Positions 1-12,230 are shown, numbered from the stretch's first letter. The stretch: 64,000 nt of DNA from Gammaproteobacteria bacterium HGW-Gammaproteobacteria-1 (GCA_002840095.1 PGZL01000005.1:1-64000); one strand, 5' to 3'. The notes: generated by a model not told the origin, from the letters alone. Made by a program: numbers and translations.

Positions 1-310
1 TTTTGTAGGAGCGAATGGTATTCGCGAGTGTTTGTGCCTGTCCCGGCGTTTTATCGCGGATACGATCCGCTCCTACAGCACGTAGGATGGGTAGAGTCGC
101 GCGAAACCCATCGTTTGTGTGGTGGTGGGTGGTTGATGGGTTTCGTTGCACCGCTCCTGCGCATCCATGCGCCCGCGGATTTAGTGTATCCATGCACGTC
201 ACTCTACCCATCCTACATCCGGTGTGTTCTGTCGGGGCGAATGGTATTCGCGAGTGTTTGTGCCTGTCCCGGTGTTTTATCGCGGATACGATCCGCTCCT
301 ACAGGTGCGG
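1..310. repeat. Nested and duplicated intergenic palindromes
   Basis: No gene is seen in the first 359 bases. Two copies of a roughly 65-bp unit (about 14-76 and 237-303) start with GCGAATGGTATTCGCGAGTG and end with CGGATACGATCCGCTCCTAC. Between them sits a different palindrome (81-216) whose arms carry GTAGGATGGGTAGAG and CTCTACCCATCCTAC. The left unit also begins with GTAGGAGCG, so it folds on itself. The layout suggests one hairpin element inserted beside another, followed by duplication. Short ORFs over this region are repeat-derived and are not called. Confidence 0.8.
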
Positions 311-359
311 CCCCGCAGAGGGACGGCGTTCAGCGGAACCGGTGGATCAGGGGCATTGT

Positions 360-1058
360 TCACCAGGGTATTTCCGAGCCGTCGAAGCGGAAGAAGCGGC
401 CGCTGTGTTCGGGGCGGAAGCCGTCGGCTCTGCGGCGCATGCCGCGCACGCTTTCTTCGGCGGTGTAGGGGGCGTCGGGTCCGCCCATGCGGGTGTTGAC
501 CCAGCCGGGGTGCAGCAGCAGCACGCCGATGTCGCGTGGCTTCAGTTCCAGGGCGATGCCTTTCATGGCGGCGTTGAGGGCGGCCTTGCTGGAGCGGTAG
601 GCGTAGCTGCGGCCGCTGCCGATTTCGGCGATGGATCCCATGTGCGAGGTGATGGTCAGCACCAGCTTGTGTTCGCTGCGCGCCAGCTGTTCCGTCAATG
701 CCTCGGTGACGCGCACCGCGCCCAGGGTGTTGACGCGGAAGGTTTCCTCCCAGGCGTCGTATTCGATGCTGCCCAGAGGATCCTTGTCCCAGCGTTCGAA
801 ATAGACGCCGGCATTGTTGATGAGCCAATCGATGGCGCTGTCGTGCAGTTCGCGGGACAGGGCGGCGATCTCGTCGCCTTTGGTGACGTCGAGCCGGTGT
901 ACGCTGAGCTTTGGGTAGGCGGCGGCGAGGCGGTGCAGGTCGTGGGCCTCGTCCGGAAGGCGGCAGGTGGCGTGGACGCGCCAGCCCGCGGCGGCAAGCT
1001 GGTGGGTCCACTCCAGGCCGAGCCCGCGGTTGCTGCCGGTGATGAGGGCGGTGGGCAT
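360..1058 (-). CDS. Short-chain dehydrogenase/reductase (SDR)
   Basis: A classical SDR of 232 residues that would use NAD(P)H on an unidentified carbonyl or alcohol in the cytoplasm. Seen: the N-terminal nucleotide-binding motif TGSNRGLG at residues 7-14, the NNAG motif near residue 80, a Ser near residue 130 and a YRSSKAAL stretch holding the Tyr-x3-Lys catalytic pair. The ATG at 1058 is chosen because GGGAGA lies just upstream and the TGSNRG motif falls where the family has it. The ORF is open further upstream, but that part reads into the leader of the divergent gene. It stands alone. The family is certain; the substrate is unknown. Confidence 0.85.
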   Translation of the reverse strand: MPTALITGSNRGLGLEWTHQLAAAGWRVHATCRLPDEAHDLHRLAAAYPKLSVHRLDVTKGDEIAALSRELHDSAIDWLINNAGVYFERWDKDPLGSIEYDAWEETFRVNTLGAVRVTEALTEQLARSEHKLVLTITSHMGSIAEIGSGRSYAYRSSKAALNAAMKGIALELKPRDIGVLLLHPGWVNTRMGGPDAPYTAEESVRGMRRRADGFRPEHSGRFFRFDGSEIPW

Positions 1059-1165
1059 GATCGGTCTCCCTGTGACGTGGAGTTCTTCAAAACATAGCAG
1101 GGGCGCACGTGACAGACGGTGTTTTCGGTGCACAATTAAGCTATCGACCACCAGCCGAGACTGAC

Positions 1166-1819
1166 ATGACAATATTCCGTTTCTGTGCCGCGTTTCTTCT
1201 TCTTGCACTCCTGCCCGCCGCGCAGGCGGAGGAACTGCATATCGCCCTCTATGCCCAGCGCGACGAGGCCACGCTGCGCGGCGGCGGCACGGATGTGGAG
1301 ACCGACACCGGCCGCCTGGGCGTCACGCTCACGGGCATCTACAGCCCCCATGTGGATGCCAATCTGGATGTGGCCCACGTGAGTCTCACCCAGACCGGCA
1401 ACCCCGCCACCCAGGGCATGACGCTGGGGGGCGAGTACCTGGGTGTGGGGCTGAGGCTGTGGCCTCTGCGCAGCCGGCATCTCGATGCCTGGGTGCGGGG
1501 CGACTACGGCTATCAGACCGTTACCGGCAGCACCGCGGGGCAGAACACGGAAATCGACTGGTATGACAGCGGGCTGTCCGCCGGAGTGGTGGCGCATTTC
1601 GGCACGGTGGATTTTCATGCCGGCGCGCGCCAGGGCAGCCTGAGCGGCGACGAGGTGGCCAGCGGCACGCTCACCTATACGCGGGACATCGAACTGAAGG
1701 ACAGGACCACCACCTGGGTGGGCATGGACCTGCATGTGGACGCGGGCGGGACCATCGGCTTCGTCTACGCAAGCGGCGGCCACCGCGGACTGTCATTGCG
1801 CTTTGGGCGCAGGTTCTGA
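1166..1819 (+). CDS. YfaZ-like outer-membrane beta-barrel protein
   Basis: A predicted 217-residue outer-membrane protein. A Sec signal peptide (about residues 1-21, ending ALLPAAQA) precedes a mature chain of alternating polar and hydrophobic strands. It ends in Arg-Arg-Phe, the terminal aromatic residue expected of a BAM-inserted barrel. The pattern of Gly-rich strands (LGGEYLGVGLRLWPL, GLSLRFGRRF) resembles YfaZ-type barrels. The ATG at 1166 starts the signal peptide; the ORF extends upstream without a plausible leader. A GC-rich hairpin follows the stop. Function is unknown and the YfaZ assignment is by resemblance only. Confidence 0.6.
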   Translation: MTIFRFCAAFLLLALLPAAQAEELHIALYAQRDEATLRGGGTDVETDTGRLGVTLTGIYSPHVDANLDVAHVSLTQTGNPATQGMTLGGEYLGVGLRLWPLRSRHLDAWVRGDYGYQTVTGSTAGQNTEIDWYDSGLSAGVVAHFGTVDFHAGARQGSLSGDEVASGTLTYTRDIELKDRTTTWVGMDLHVDAGGTIGFVYASGGHRGLSLRFGRRF

Positions 1820-1832
1820 GCGGTGTGGGCCA

Positions 1833-1852
1833 GGCCGGCTGTGAAGCCGGCC
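1833..1852. terminator. GC-rich hairpin between convergent genes
   Basis: GGCCGGCT-GTGA-AGCCGGCC forms a perfect 8-bp stem with a 4-nt loop between the convergent barrel-protein and dihydroorotate-dehydrogenase-like genes. There is no U-run on either strand. It is therefore either a rho-assisted transcript end or one of the many intergenic palindromes of this genome. Confidence 0.5.
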
Positions 1853-1865
1853 CTACAACGTAGCG

Positions 1866-2876
1866 TCAGACACCCACGCTGGGCAGGTAGCTGTCCAGCA
1901 GTTGCAGGTAGTTGGCGCGGGCATAGGCCGAGGCCGAGGCGTTGCCGGCATGGCGCTGGCTCAATACGCCCTTGAGCTGATCGATCGATTCATACGGGCT
2001 GTCGTCCAGCCAGTCCTTCATGCCGTGCAGGATTTGCTTCAGTCGTTGCGGACCGTGCAGCAGCAGGGTGCTGCACAGATGCACCACGTCGGCGCCGGCC
2101 AGCAGCATCTTCAGGGCATCGCTGTGGGTATGGACGCCGCCGGTGGCGGCGAGGGTGAGCTTGACGCGGCCGAAGAGGATGGCGATCCAGCGCATGGCGA
2201 GCAGCGACTCGGCGGAACTGGACAGGTGCAGTTGCGGCGCCACGCGCAGGCTGTCGAGATCGATGTCCGGCTGGTAGAAGCGGTTGAACATGCTGACGCC
2301 GGCGGCACCGGCCTGTTCCAGGCGGCCGACCATGTTGGCCACGGAGCTGAACTGCGACGACAGCTTCATGGCGATGGGCACGGTGACGTGGTGGCGCAGT
2401 TCCTGGAGTACGTCGACGTAGCGCTGTTCCACGTCGGCGCCGCTGACGTTCACGTCCCCGGCGATGTAATACACGTTCAGCTCCAGGGCATCGGCGCCGG
2501 CCTGCTGCAAGGCCTTGCCGTGCTCGATCCAGCCGCCCGGCGTGACGCCGTTGAGGCTGGCGATGACCGGGATACCCAGGGTCTGCTTGAGCCGTTGCAG
2601 CTGCTCCAGGTAGCGATCCTGCTTGGAGGGCATGTCGCCGTGCATGGGCAAAAAGCTGGTGGCCTCGGCATGGCCCAGGGACTGGTTGTGCAGGTAGGAG
2701 TCCATCACGTCGTGGTCGTGCTGGAGCTCTTCCTCGAACAGCGAATACATCACCAGGGCCGCGGCCCCGGCATCCTCCAGCCGCTTGGCCGTGTCGAGGC
2801 TGCGCGACAGCGGCGAGGCGGAAGGTACCAGCGGGTTCTTCAGTTCCAGTCCGAGATAACGGGTGCGCAGGTTCAT
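1866..2876 (-). CDS. Dihydroorotate dehydrogenase-like flavoprotein next to PFOR
   Basis: A 336-residue FMN-binding TIM barrel of the dihydroorotate dehydrogenase superfamily. The start reads LRTRYLGLELKNPLVPSASP, followed by an EDAGAAALVMYSLFEEEL segment. This family is often found next to pyruvate:ferredoxin oxidoreductase genes and is thought to serve redox chemistry other than pyrimidine synthesis. The start is ATG 2876 because AAGGAG sits 5 nt upstream. A GTG at 2882 would overlap that ribosome-binding site and the nifJ stop. Its start lies immediately after the nifJ stop (2879), so the two are surely co-transcribed and probably translationally coupled. The substrate is unknown. Confidence 0.85.
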   Translation of the reverse strand: MNLRTRYLGLELKNPLVPSASPLSRSLDTAKRLEDAGAAALVMYSLFEEELQHDHDVMDSYLHNQSLGHAEATSFLPMHGDMPSKQDRYLEQLQRLKQTLGIPVIASLNGVTPGGWIEHGKALQQAGADALELNVYYIAGDVNVSGADVEQRYVDVLQELRHHVTVPIAMKLSSQFSSVANMVGRLEQAGAAGVSMFNRFYQPDIDLDSLRVAPQLHLSSSAESLLAMRWIAILFGRVKLTLAATGGVHTHSDALKMLLAGADVVHLCSTLLLHGPQRLKQILHGMKDWLDDSPYESIDQLKGVLSQRHAGNASASAYARANYLQLLDSYLPSVGV

Positions 2877-2878
2877 GT

Positions 2879-6478
<3,600 letters not shown>

Positions 6479-6568
6479 CGTGTCCTCCCGTTGTTGTGCG
6501 GGGCCTTGTTCCCGGCCCTGCGACCAAGCATAGCCTAATTTTGTTGCATGAACGGCGGAGCGGTATAA

Positions 6569-6604
6569 GCCCCTCTCCCTCAGGGAGAGGGGGTGGGGAG
6601 AGGG
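6569..6604. repeat. CCCTCTCCCT palindrome at the 3' end of the DUF559 gene
   Basis: CCCCTCTCCCTCAGGGAGAGGGG forms a near-perfect stem, followed by a second GGGGAGAGGGG copy. The repeat overlaps the end of the DUF559 gene and supplies its last codons and stop. The same words recur at 6934-6973, so the gene is bracketed. Confidence 0.8.
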
Positions 6605-6930
6605 GATAAATTCAACTCCTGATGAATTCGTTCAAGCACTGTCTGGGTCTCGGTCAATATTTCATGGTTCCAGAAACGGAGTACCCGGTAGCCCATGGCT
6701 TCGAGGCAGGCCGTTCTTTCCTGATCTTCTTCTACCCGGAGTCCATGCTGACCACCATCGGCCTCGATAATCAGTTTGGCCTCGATGCAGATGAAGTCGA
6801 CGATATAGGGCTCTATTACGAGTTGGCGTTTGAATTTATGGCCGCCCATACGGTGAGCCCTTAGATGCTGCCAGAGTACACGTTCGGCATCGGTCATGTG
6901 CTGGCGTATTGAGCGGGCGAGCTGTTTCAT
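6580..6930 (-). CDS. DUF559 endonuclease-fold protein
   Basis: A 116-residue protein of the DUF559 family, a small PD-(D/E)XK-like fold related to very-short-patch-repair endonucleases. Seen: AERVLWQHLRAHRMGGHKFKRQ at the N terminus, IVDFICIEAKLIIEADGGQH in the middle (the Asp and the Glu-x-Asp acids of the fold), then YRVLRFWNHEIL. Such proteins are typically standalone, and their role is undetermined. The start is ATG 6930 (MKQLARSI); the reading frame continues upstream only through repeat DNA. The C-terminal LSPLPTPSP is encoded by the flanking repeat, so the native C terminus may have been replaced when repeat and gene were joined. Confidence 0.8.
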   Translation of the reverse strand: MKQLARSIRQHMTDAERVLWQHLRAHRMGGHKFKRQLVIEPYIVDFICIEAKLIIEADGGQHGLRVEEDQERTACLEAMGYRVLRFWNHEILTETQTVLERIHQELNLSPLPTPSP

Positions 6931-6933
6931 TTG

Positions 6934-6973
6934 ATCCCCTCTCCCTGGCCCTCTCCCTGAGGGAGAGGGGATG
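6934..6973. repeat. CCCTCTCCCT palindrome upstream of the DUF559 gene
   Basis: Tandem CCCTCTCCCT words followed by GAGGGAGAGGGG fold into a hairpin just 5' of the DUF559 start. Together with 6569-6604 it forms a matched pair around one small gene. Confidence 0.8.
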
Positions 6974-7043
6974 GCGGTCCAAATGCTTTCCAGATGTCTT
7001 GTAGTTCGGGATATTGAGTGCGCCATTGCCTTACGTAGCAAGC

Positions 7044-7976
7044 TCAATGCACCCCCATCAGCACCTTGATGTGCGCGGCGGCGCTGCGGCCGAGGGCGTT
7101 CATGACGTAGCCGCCCTCCAGGGTGGAAACCACGCGGTTGCCGCAATGGACGGCGGCGGCTTCCATGATGCGCTCGGTGACCCAGGCGTAGTCGGTGTCG
7201 AGCAGGTTGAGGCCGGACATGTCGTCCTCGAAATGGGCGTCGAAGCCGGCGGAGATCAGAATCAGCTGGGGCTGGAAGCGGTCCAGGGCCGGCAGCCACT
7301 GGTCGCTCACCGCCTGCTGGAATTCCTCGCTGTAGGCGCCGTTGCGCAGCTTGCTGTGGATCAGGTTGGGCCGGTCCTCGGCCAGCGGCGTGGCGGGGTA
7401 GAAGGGGTGCTGGAAGCTGGAGCAGAACAGGATGCGCGGTTCGTCCCGGAAGATGTCCTCGGTGCCGTTGCCGTGGTGGGCGTCGAAGTCGAGGATGGCG
7501 ATGCGCTCCAGGCCGTGCCGGCGCATCGCATGGGCGGCGCCGACGGCTATATTGTTGAAGAAGCAGAAGCCCATGGCGCGGTGACGTTCGGCATGATGGC
7601 CGGGCGGGCGGATGGCGCAGAAGGCGGTTTCCATTTCGCCGCTCATCACCAGGTCGACGCCGAGGGTGACGGCGCCGGCGGCATGCAGGGCGGCTTCCAG
7701 GGTGTGGGGCGCAAGCCAGGTGTCGGAGTCCAGCATCACCGGCGCCTGTCCCGGTTGCGGCGCGCGGGCGAAGAGGTCATCCACGTAGGCGGCGTCATGC
7801 ACCTGCAACAATTGCTCGCGGCCGGCGCGCGGCGCGTCGTAGTGGCGCAGCAGCGGCATCAGCTGCGATGCCACCAGGCGATCCTCGATGGCGTGCAGGC
7901 GTTCGGGGCTCTCCGGATGGAACTGGCCCATGTCGTGTAACAGACAGTCGCGGTGGGAAATATAGGCAGTGCGCAT
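7044..7976 (-). CDS. Histone-deacetylase-family (AcuC/HdaH-like) amidohydrolase
   Basis: A 310-residue zinc-dependent deacetylase of the HDAC/acetoin-utilisation superfamily. Seen: HPESPERLHAIEDRL near the N terminus, IRPPGHHAERHRAMGFCFFNN with the paired catalytic His, LDFDAHHGNGTEDIF with the Asp/His zinc ligands, SAGFDAHFEDDM with the second Asp, and LEGGYVMNAL with the terminal Gly-Gly-Tyr. Substrates in bacteria include acetyl-lysine proteins, acetylpolyamines and small acyl amides. It is divergent from a gene whose product carries an acetyltransferase domain, so reversal of protein acetylation is one plausible job. A role on acetylpolyamines is also possible, since putrescine genes lie elsewhere in the window. 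Confidence 0.9.
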   Translation of the reverse strand: MRTAYISHRDCLLHDMGQFHPESPERLHAIEDRLVASQLMPLLRHYDAPRAGREQLLQVHDAAYVDDLFARAPQPGQAPVMLDSDTWLAPHTLEAALHAAGAVTLGVDLVMSGEMETAFCAIRPPGHHAERHRAMGFCFFNNIAVGAAHAMRRHGLERIAILDFDAHHGNGTEDIFRDEPRILFCSSFQHPFYPATPLAEDRPNLIHSKLRNGAYSEEFQQAVSDQWLPALDRFQPQLILISAGFDAHFEDDMSGLNLLDTDYAWVTERIMEAAAVHCGNRVVSTLEGGYVMNALGRSAAAHIKVLMGVH

Positions 7977-8141
7977 GGGGTTCGCCGGACGTGAATATTC
8001 GTCTCAAGGTAACACCGGTACCGGCGTCTGGCTACAGGCGAAGAGAAACCCGTTTTCGTGTGCGGGTAAGGCAGATTTGTTCCGATCAAGTATGTTTAAA
8101 TGTGCGCTGACTCGATCAATGGAGACGTGCCGGGGACTGTC

Positions 8142-10820
8142 ATGGGACAACACTATCTGAAGCGGCTGTTCGAACCAAAATCCGTGGTCATTTTCGGCGC
8201 CAGCGATCGCCCCGACGCCGTCGGCGCGCTGGTGTTCAAGAACATGCTGGAGGGCGGTTTCAAGGGCGACGTCTATCCCATCAATCCCAAACGCGACCAG
8301 GTGCAGGGACAGAAGGCGTATCCGTCGCTGGAGGCCCTGGGCAAGACCATCGACCTGGCCGTCATCACCACCCCGGCCCACACCATACCCGCCATCATCG
8401 AGGACTGCGGCCAGCACGGCGTCAAGGCGGCGGTGATCATCTCCGCCGGCTTCCGCGAAGTGGGGCCGCAGGGTATGAAGCTGGAGAAGGCGGTGCTGGA
8501 GAACGCGCGCCGCTACGGCATCCGTTTCATCGGTCCCAACTGCCTCGGCATCATGCGGCCGGACATCGGCCTCGACGTCACCTTCAACAAGGGCGGCGCC
8601 CGGCCCGGCAACGTGGCCTTGGTGTCGCAGTCCGGCGCCATCTGCACCGCCATCCTGGATTGGGCGGCGCCCAACGGCATCGGCTTTTCCGCCGTGGTGT
8701 CCACCGGCATCTCCGCCGACCTCGACTTCGGCGACGTGCTGGACTACCTGGTCAACGACCCCAAGACCGACAGCATCCTGCTGTACATCGAAGGCATCCA
8801 TAATTCGCGCACCTTCATGAGCGCGGTGCGCGCCGCCTCCCGCGTCAAGCCGGTGCTGGCGCTCAAGGTGGGCCGCCACAGCAGCGGCTCCAAGGCGGCC
8901 ATGTCCCATACCGGCGCCCTGGCCGGTGCCGACGACGTGTTCGACGCGGCCCTGCGCCGCGCCGGTGCGGTGCGCGGCATGCGCATCGGCCACCTGTTTT
9001 CCAATGCCAGCACGCTGGATGCCGGTTTCCGCGCCAAGGGCGAGCGCCTGTGCATCCTGACCAATGGCGGCGGCCCCGGCGTGATGGCCTCCGACCGTGC
9101 CGCCGACCTGGGCATTCCCCTGGCCGAACTGGGGGAGATGGCCCTGGCCCGTCTCAACGAGGCGCTGCCGGCCACCTGGTCCCACGGCAACCCGGTGGAC
9201 GTCATCGGTGACGCCACGGCGGAGCGTTATGCCGCGGCCGTGGATGCCTGTCTGGCCGACCCCGGCGTCGACGGCATGCTGGTGATCCTCACGCCGCAGG
9301 CCATGACCGCGCCCAACGAGGTGGCCGAGGCGGTGGGCGCCATCGCCCGCCAGCACAGCAAGCCCGTGCTTTGCTCCTGGATGGGACAGACCCAGGTGGC
9401 CGAAGGCCGCGCCACCCTGGTGCACGCCGGCCTGCCGATCTTCCACACGCCGGAAGCGGCGGTGGAAGCCTTCGCCTCATTGACGGCCTATTACCGCAAC
9501 CAGCAGTTGCTGTTGCAGGCACCGGGTCCCATCTGGCAGAGCGTGCCGCCCGACGTGGAGGGCGCGCGCCTGATCATCGAGGGGGCGCTGGCGGAAGGGC
9601 GCAAGGTGCTGTCGGAGAGCGAGTCCAAGGCGATCCTGGGCTGCTTCCACATCCCCTCGGCCCGCGCCGTCGTGGTGCGTTCGCCCAACGAGGCGCTGGT
9701 GCAGGCGGCCTCCATGGGCCTGCCGGTGGCCATGAAGATCAATTCGCCCGACATCACCCACAAGTCCGACTCCGGCGGCGTGCGCCTGGGCATCAACACC
9801 GCCCAGGGTGTGCGCAGCGCCTATAACGACATCATCGCCGCGGTGCGCCGCAACCGGCCCGAGGCGCGCATCGACGGCATTACCGTCGAGCCCATGCTGC
9901 AGCGGCCCAACGGCCGCGAGCTGCTGGTGGGCATATCGACGGATGCGGTGTTCGGCCCGGTGATTACCTTCGGCGCCGGCGGCATCACGGTGGAGGTGAT
10001 GGGCGACCGCGCGGTGATGCTGCCGCCGCTCAACCGCTTCCTGGCCCGCGACCTGATCCAGCGCACCAAGGTGGCGAAGATGCTGGGCGCCTTCCGCCAC
10101 ATGCCCGAGGCGGACATGCTGGCCCTGGAGAACGTGCTGCTGCGCGTGTCCGAGATCGCCTGCGAGCTGCCCTGGGTAAAGGAACTGGACATCAACCCGC
10201 TCATCGTCGACGAGACCGGCGCCATCGCCGTGGATGCGCGCGTGGTGGTGGATTACCACTCCACCACCCACGAACGCTACAGTCACATGGCCATCTATCC
10301 CTACCCGAACCAGCTGGTCAGCCGCTGGCAGCTGCCCGACGGCACCGACCTGGTGATTCGTCCCATCCGGCCGGAGGACGCGGAGATCGAGCAGGAGTTC
10401 GTGCGCAACCTGTCCGGCCAGGCCAAGTACTTCCGTTTCATGCAGAGCCTGGACGAGCTGACCCCGGCGATGCTCGCCCGCTTCACGCAGATCGATTACG
10501 ACCGCGAGATGGCCTTCATCGCCGTCATTGAAAAGGAAGGCGGGGAGGAGGAGATCGGCGTGTCCCGCTACGTTACCAACCCGGATCGCACCACCTGCGA
10601 GTTTGCCGTGGTGGTGGCCGACGCCTGGCAGCGCCGCGGCATCGCCCATCGCCTGATGGATGCGCTGATCGAAACCGCGCGCCTGCGCGGCCTGCGCCTG
10701 ATGGAGGGCGAGGTGATGGCGAGCAACCACGACATGCTGTCCTTCGTGCGCGCGCTGGGTTTCTCCGTCAGCACCAGCGTGGAAGACGCGGCAATCAAGT
10801 ACGTATGCAAGGAACTGTAA
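8142..10820 (+). CDS. ADP-forming acyl-CoA synthetase fused to a GNAT acetyltransferase (PatZ/Pat-like)
   Basis: An 892-residue fusion. An N-terminal CoA-binding Rossmann domain (VVIFGASDRPD near residue 15) is followed by a succinyl-CoA-ligase-like domain with SHTGALAG near residue 260, then an ATP-grasp domain (about 470-690) and a C-terminal GNAT domain (about 720-892, ending in a GIAHRLMDALIETARLRGL acetyl-CoA loop). PatZ/Pat proteins of this layout acetylate lysines of acetyl-CoA synthetase and other enzymes. Here the His of SHTG, the phospho-acceptor of active ADP-forming synthetases, is present, so the synthetase half could also make ATP from acetyl-CoA. ATG 8142 is chosen because GGGG lies just upstream and the length matches the family; ATG 8100 has no ribosome-binding site. 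Confidence 0.88.
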   Translation: MGQHYLKRLFEPKSVVIFGASDRPDAVGALVFKNMLEGGFKGDVYPINPKRDQVQGQKAYPSLEALGKTIDLAVITTPAHTIPAIIEDCGQHGVKAAVIISAGFREVGPQGMKLEKAVLENARRYGIRFIGPNCLGIMRPDIGLDVTFNKGGARPGNVALVSQSGAICTAILDWAAPNGIGFSAVVSTGISADLDFGDVLDYLVNDPKTDSILLYIEGIHNSRTFMSAVRAASRVKPVLALKVGRHSSGSKAAMSHTGALAGADDVFDAALRRAGAVRGMRIGHLFSNASTLDAGFRAKGERLCILTNGGGPGVMASDRAADLGIPLAELGEMALARLNEALPATWSHGNPVDVIGDATAERYAAAVDACLADPGVDGMLVILTPQAMTAPNEVAEAVGAIARQHSKPVLCSWMGQTQVAEGRATLVHAGLPIFHTPEAAVEAFASLTAYYRNQQLLLQAPGPIWQSVPPDVEGARLIIEGALAEGRKVLSESESKAILGCFHIPSARAVVVRSPNEALVQAASMGLPVAMKINSPDITHKSDSGGVRLGINTAQGVRSAYNDIIAAVRRNRPEARIDGITVEPMLQRPNGRELLVGISTDAVFGPVITFGAGGITVEVMGDRAVMLPPLNRFLARDLIQRTKVAKMLGAFRHMPEADMLALENVLLRVSEIACELPWVKELDINPLIVDETGAIAVDARVVVDYHSTTHERYSHMAIYPYPNQLVSRWQLPDGTDLVIRPIRPEDAEIEQEFVRNLSGQAKYFRFMQSLDELTPAMLARFTQIDYDREMAFIAVIEKEGGEEEIGVSRYVTNPDRTTCEFAVVVADAWQRRGIAHRLMDALIETARLRGLRLMEGEVMASNHDMLSFVRALGFSVSTSVEDAAIKYVCKEL

Positions 10821-10845
10821 CGTTATTCAGGTACTTCAAAACCCC

Positions 10846-10912
10846 GTCGCTGAGGCGCAGAGACACGGAGAATTGAATCAGCAATATCTCCGCGTCTCTG
10901 CGTCTCTGCGAC
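10846..10912. repeat. Tandem-word palindrome (GCAGAGAC family)
   Basis: Two 25-bp arms (10846-10870 and 10888-10912) are complementary except at three positions, with a 17-nt loop. Each arm is made of repeats of a CGCAGAGA-like word. The same word family builds 16639-16709 and 38835-38914. It lies between the stop at 10820 and the start at 10956 and would form a long hairpin in any read-through RNA. Confidence 0.85.
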
Positions 10913-10955
10913 AGTGGGTGTTGCATTCACACCTGATATTCTTTTGTCCAGCATC

Positions 10956-12230
10956 ATGAACGTCGTCTTTTTCTTTCTCGTCGCCGCGGCCTTCGTTACC
11001 GCTGCCTGGCATCAGTTGCGCTGGGCGGGCGAGGGCGCCGCGCCCATGGATGCGCTGTCCACCGCGATGGTGGAGTCGGCGACGGGTTCGGTGGAACTGG
11101 CCCTGGGCCTGGTGGGCGTGATGACGCTGTTCCTCGGCCTGATGAAGGTGGCGGAGGCGGGCGGGCTGCTCACCATCATTGCCCGCCTGATCCGGCCGCT
11201 GATGGTGCGGTTGTTCCCCTCGGTGCCGCCGGAGCACCCCGCCATGGGGGCGATGATCCTCAATCTCTCGGCCAACGCCCTCGGTCTGGGCAATGCCGCC
11301 ACGCCCTTCGGCATCCGTGCCATGCAGGAGCTGGAGCGGCTCAACACCCGGCCGGGCACGGCCACCGATGCGATGGTGCTGTTTCTCGCCATCAACACCT
11401 CCAGCGTGACCCTGCTGCCCACCGGCGTCATCGCCCTGCGCGCGGCGGCGGGCTCGGCTGATCCGGCGGGCATCCTGCCCACCACACTGTTCGCCACCTT
11501 CTGCGCCACTGCCGCCGCGATCGTCGCGGCCTTTGTCTACCGGCGTTTCTTTCCACAGGATGATGTCCCCGCTGTCGTGCCGGCAGACCTGCCGGTGGAC
11601 GACGATGTGCTGCCGGCCGAGGCCGCGCAGGCCTATCCACTGTGGGTGTCGGTGCTGAGCCTGGGGATATTGCTGGCGCTGATCCCGCTCAGCGTGTTGT
11701 ACGGCCGCACCATCGCGCCGTGGATCCTGCCCGGCCTGATGCTGGGCTTTCTCACCTTCGGCCTGCTGCGGCGGGTGGCGGTGTACGAGGTCTTCGTGGA
11801 GGGGGCGAAGGAGGGCTTCCAGGTGGCGATACGCATCATTCCCTACCTGGTGGCGATCCTGGTGGCGGTGGCGATGCTGCGCGCCAGCGGTGCGCTGGAG
11901 GCGGTGATCAGTCTGCTGGCGCCGTGGACCGGTGCCGTCGGCCTGCCGGCGGAGGCCCTGCCCATGGCGCTGCTGCGGCCGCTGTCCGGCTCCGGCGCCT
12001 ACGGCGTGCTGGCCTCCATCATCAACGATCCGGCCATCGGTCCCGACAGCTACACCGGCTACCTGGTCAGCACCCTGCAGGGCTCCACCGAAACCACCTT
12101 CTATGTGCTGGCGGTGTATTTCGGCGCGGTGCAGATCAAGCGCATGCGCCACGCCCTGCTGGCCGCGCTGACCGCCGACGTGATTGCCGTGTTCGCCGCC
12201 GTGTTCGCCTGCACCTATTTCCTGTCCTAG
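10956..12230 (+). CDS. Nucleoside-recognition-domain membrane protein (SpmA-SpmB fusion type)
   Basis: A 424-residue inner-membrane protein with two nucleoside-recognition (Gate) domains. The N-terminal half (NLSANALGLGNAATPFGIRAMQELERLN, INTSSVTLLPTGVIAL) matches spore maturation protein A. The C-terminal half (PLSGSGAYGVLASIINDPAIGPDS, STLQGSTETTFYVLAVYFG) matches SpmB. Spore formers carry the halves as separate genes; in many proteobacteria they are one protein of unknown transport role. At least eight hydrophobic segments are visible. The start is ATG 10956 (NVVFFFLVAAAFV); an upstream GTG at 10914 lies at the end of a repeat arm. The ribosome-binding site is weak. Confidence 0.85.
   Translation: MNVVFFFLVAAAFVTAAWHQLRWAGEGAAPMDALSTAMVESATGSVELALGLVGVMTLFLGLMKVAEAGGLLTIIARLIRPLMVRLFPSVPPEHPAMGAMILNLSANALGLGNAATPFGIRAMQELERLNTRPGTATDAMVLFLAINTSSVTLLPTGVIALRAAAGSADPAGILPTTLFATFCATAAAIVAAFVYRRFFPQDDVPAVVPADLPVDDDVLPAEAAQAYPLWVSVLSLGILLALIPLSVLYGRTIAPWILPGLMLGFLTFGLLRRVAVYEVFVEGAKEGFQVAIRIIPYLVAILVAVAMLRASGALEAVISLLAPWTGAVGLPAEALPMALLRPLSGSGAYGVLASIINDPAIGPDSYTGYLVSTLQGSTETTFYVLAVYFGAVQIKRMRHALLAALTADVIAVFAAVFACTYFLS

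Noticed and set aside
8100-8141. Earlier start (ATG 8100) for the acyl-CoA synthetase fusion
   Set aside because: No ribosome-binding site, and 14 extra residues not seen in the family.
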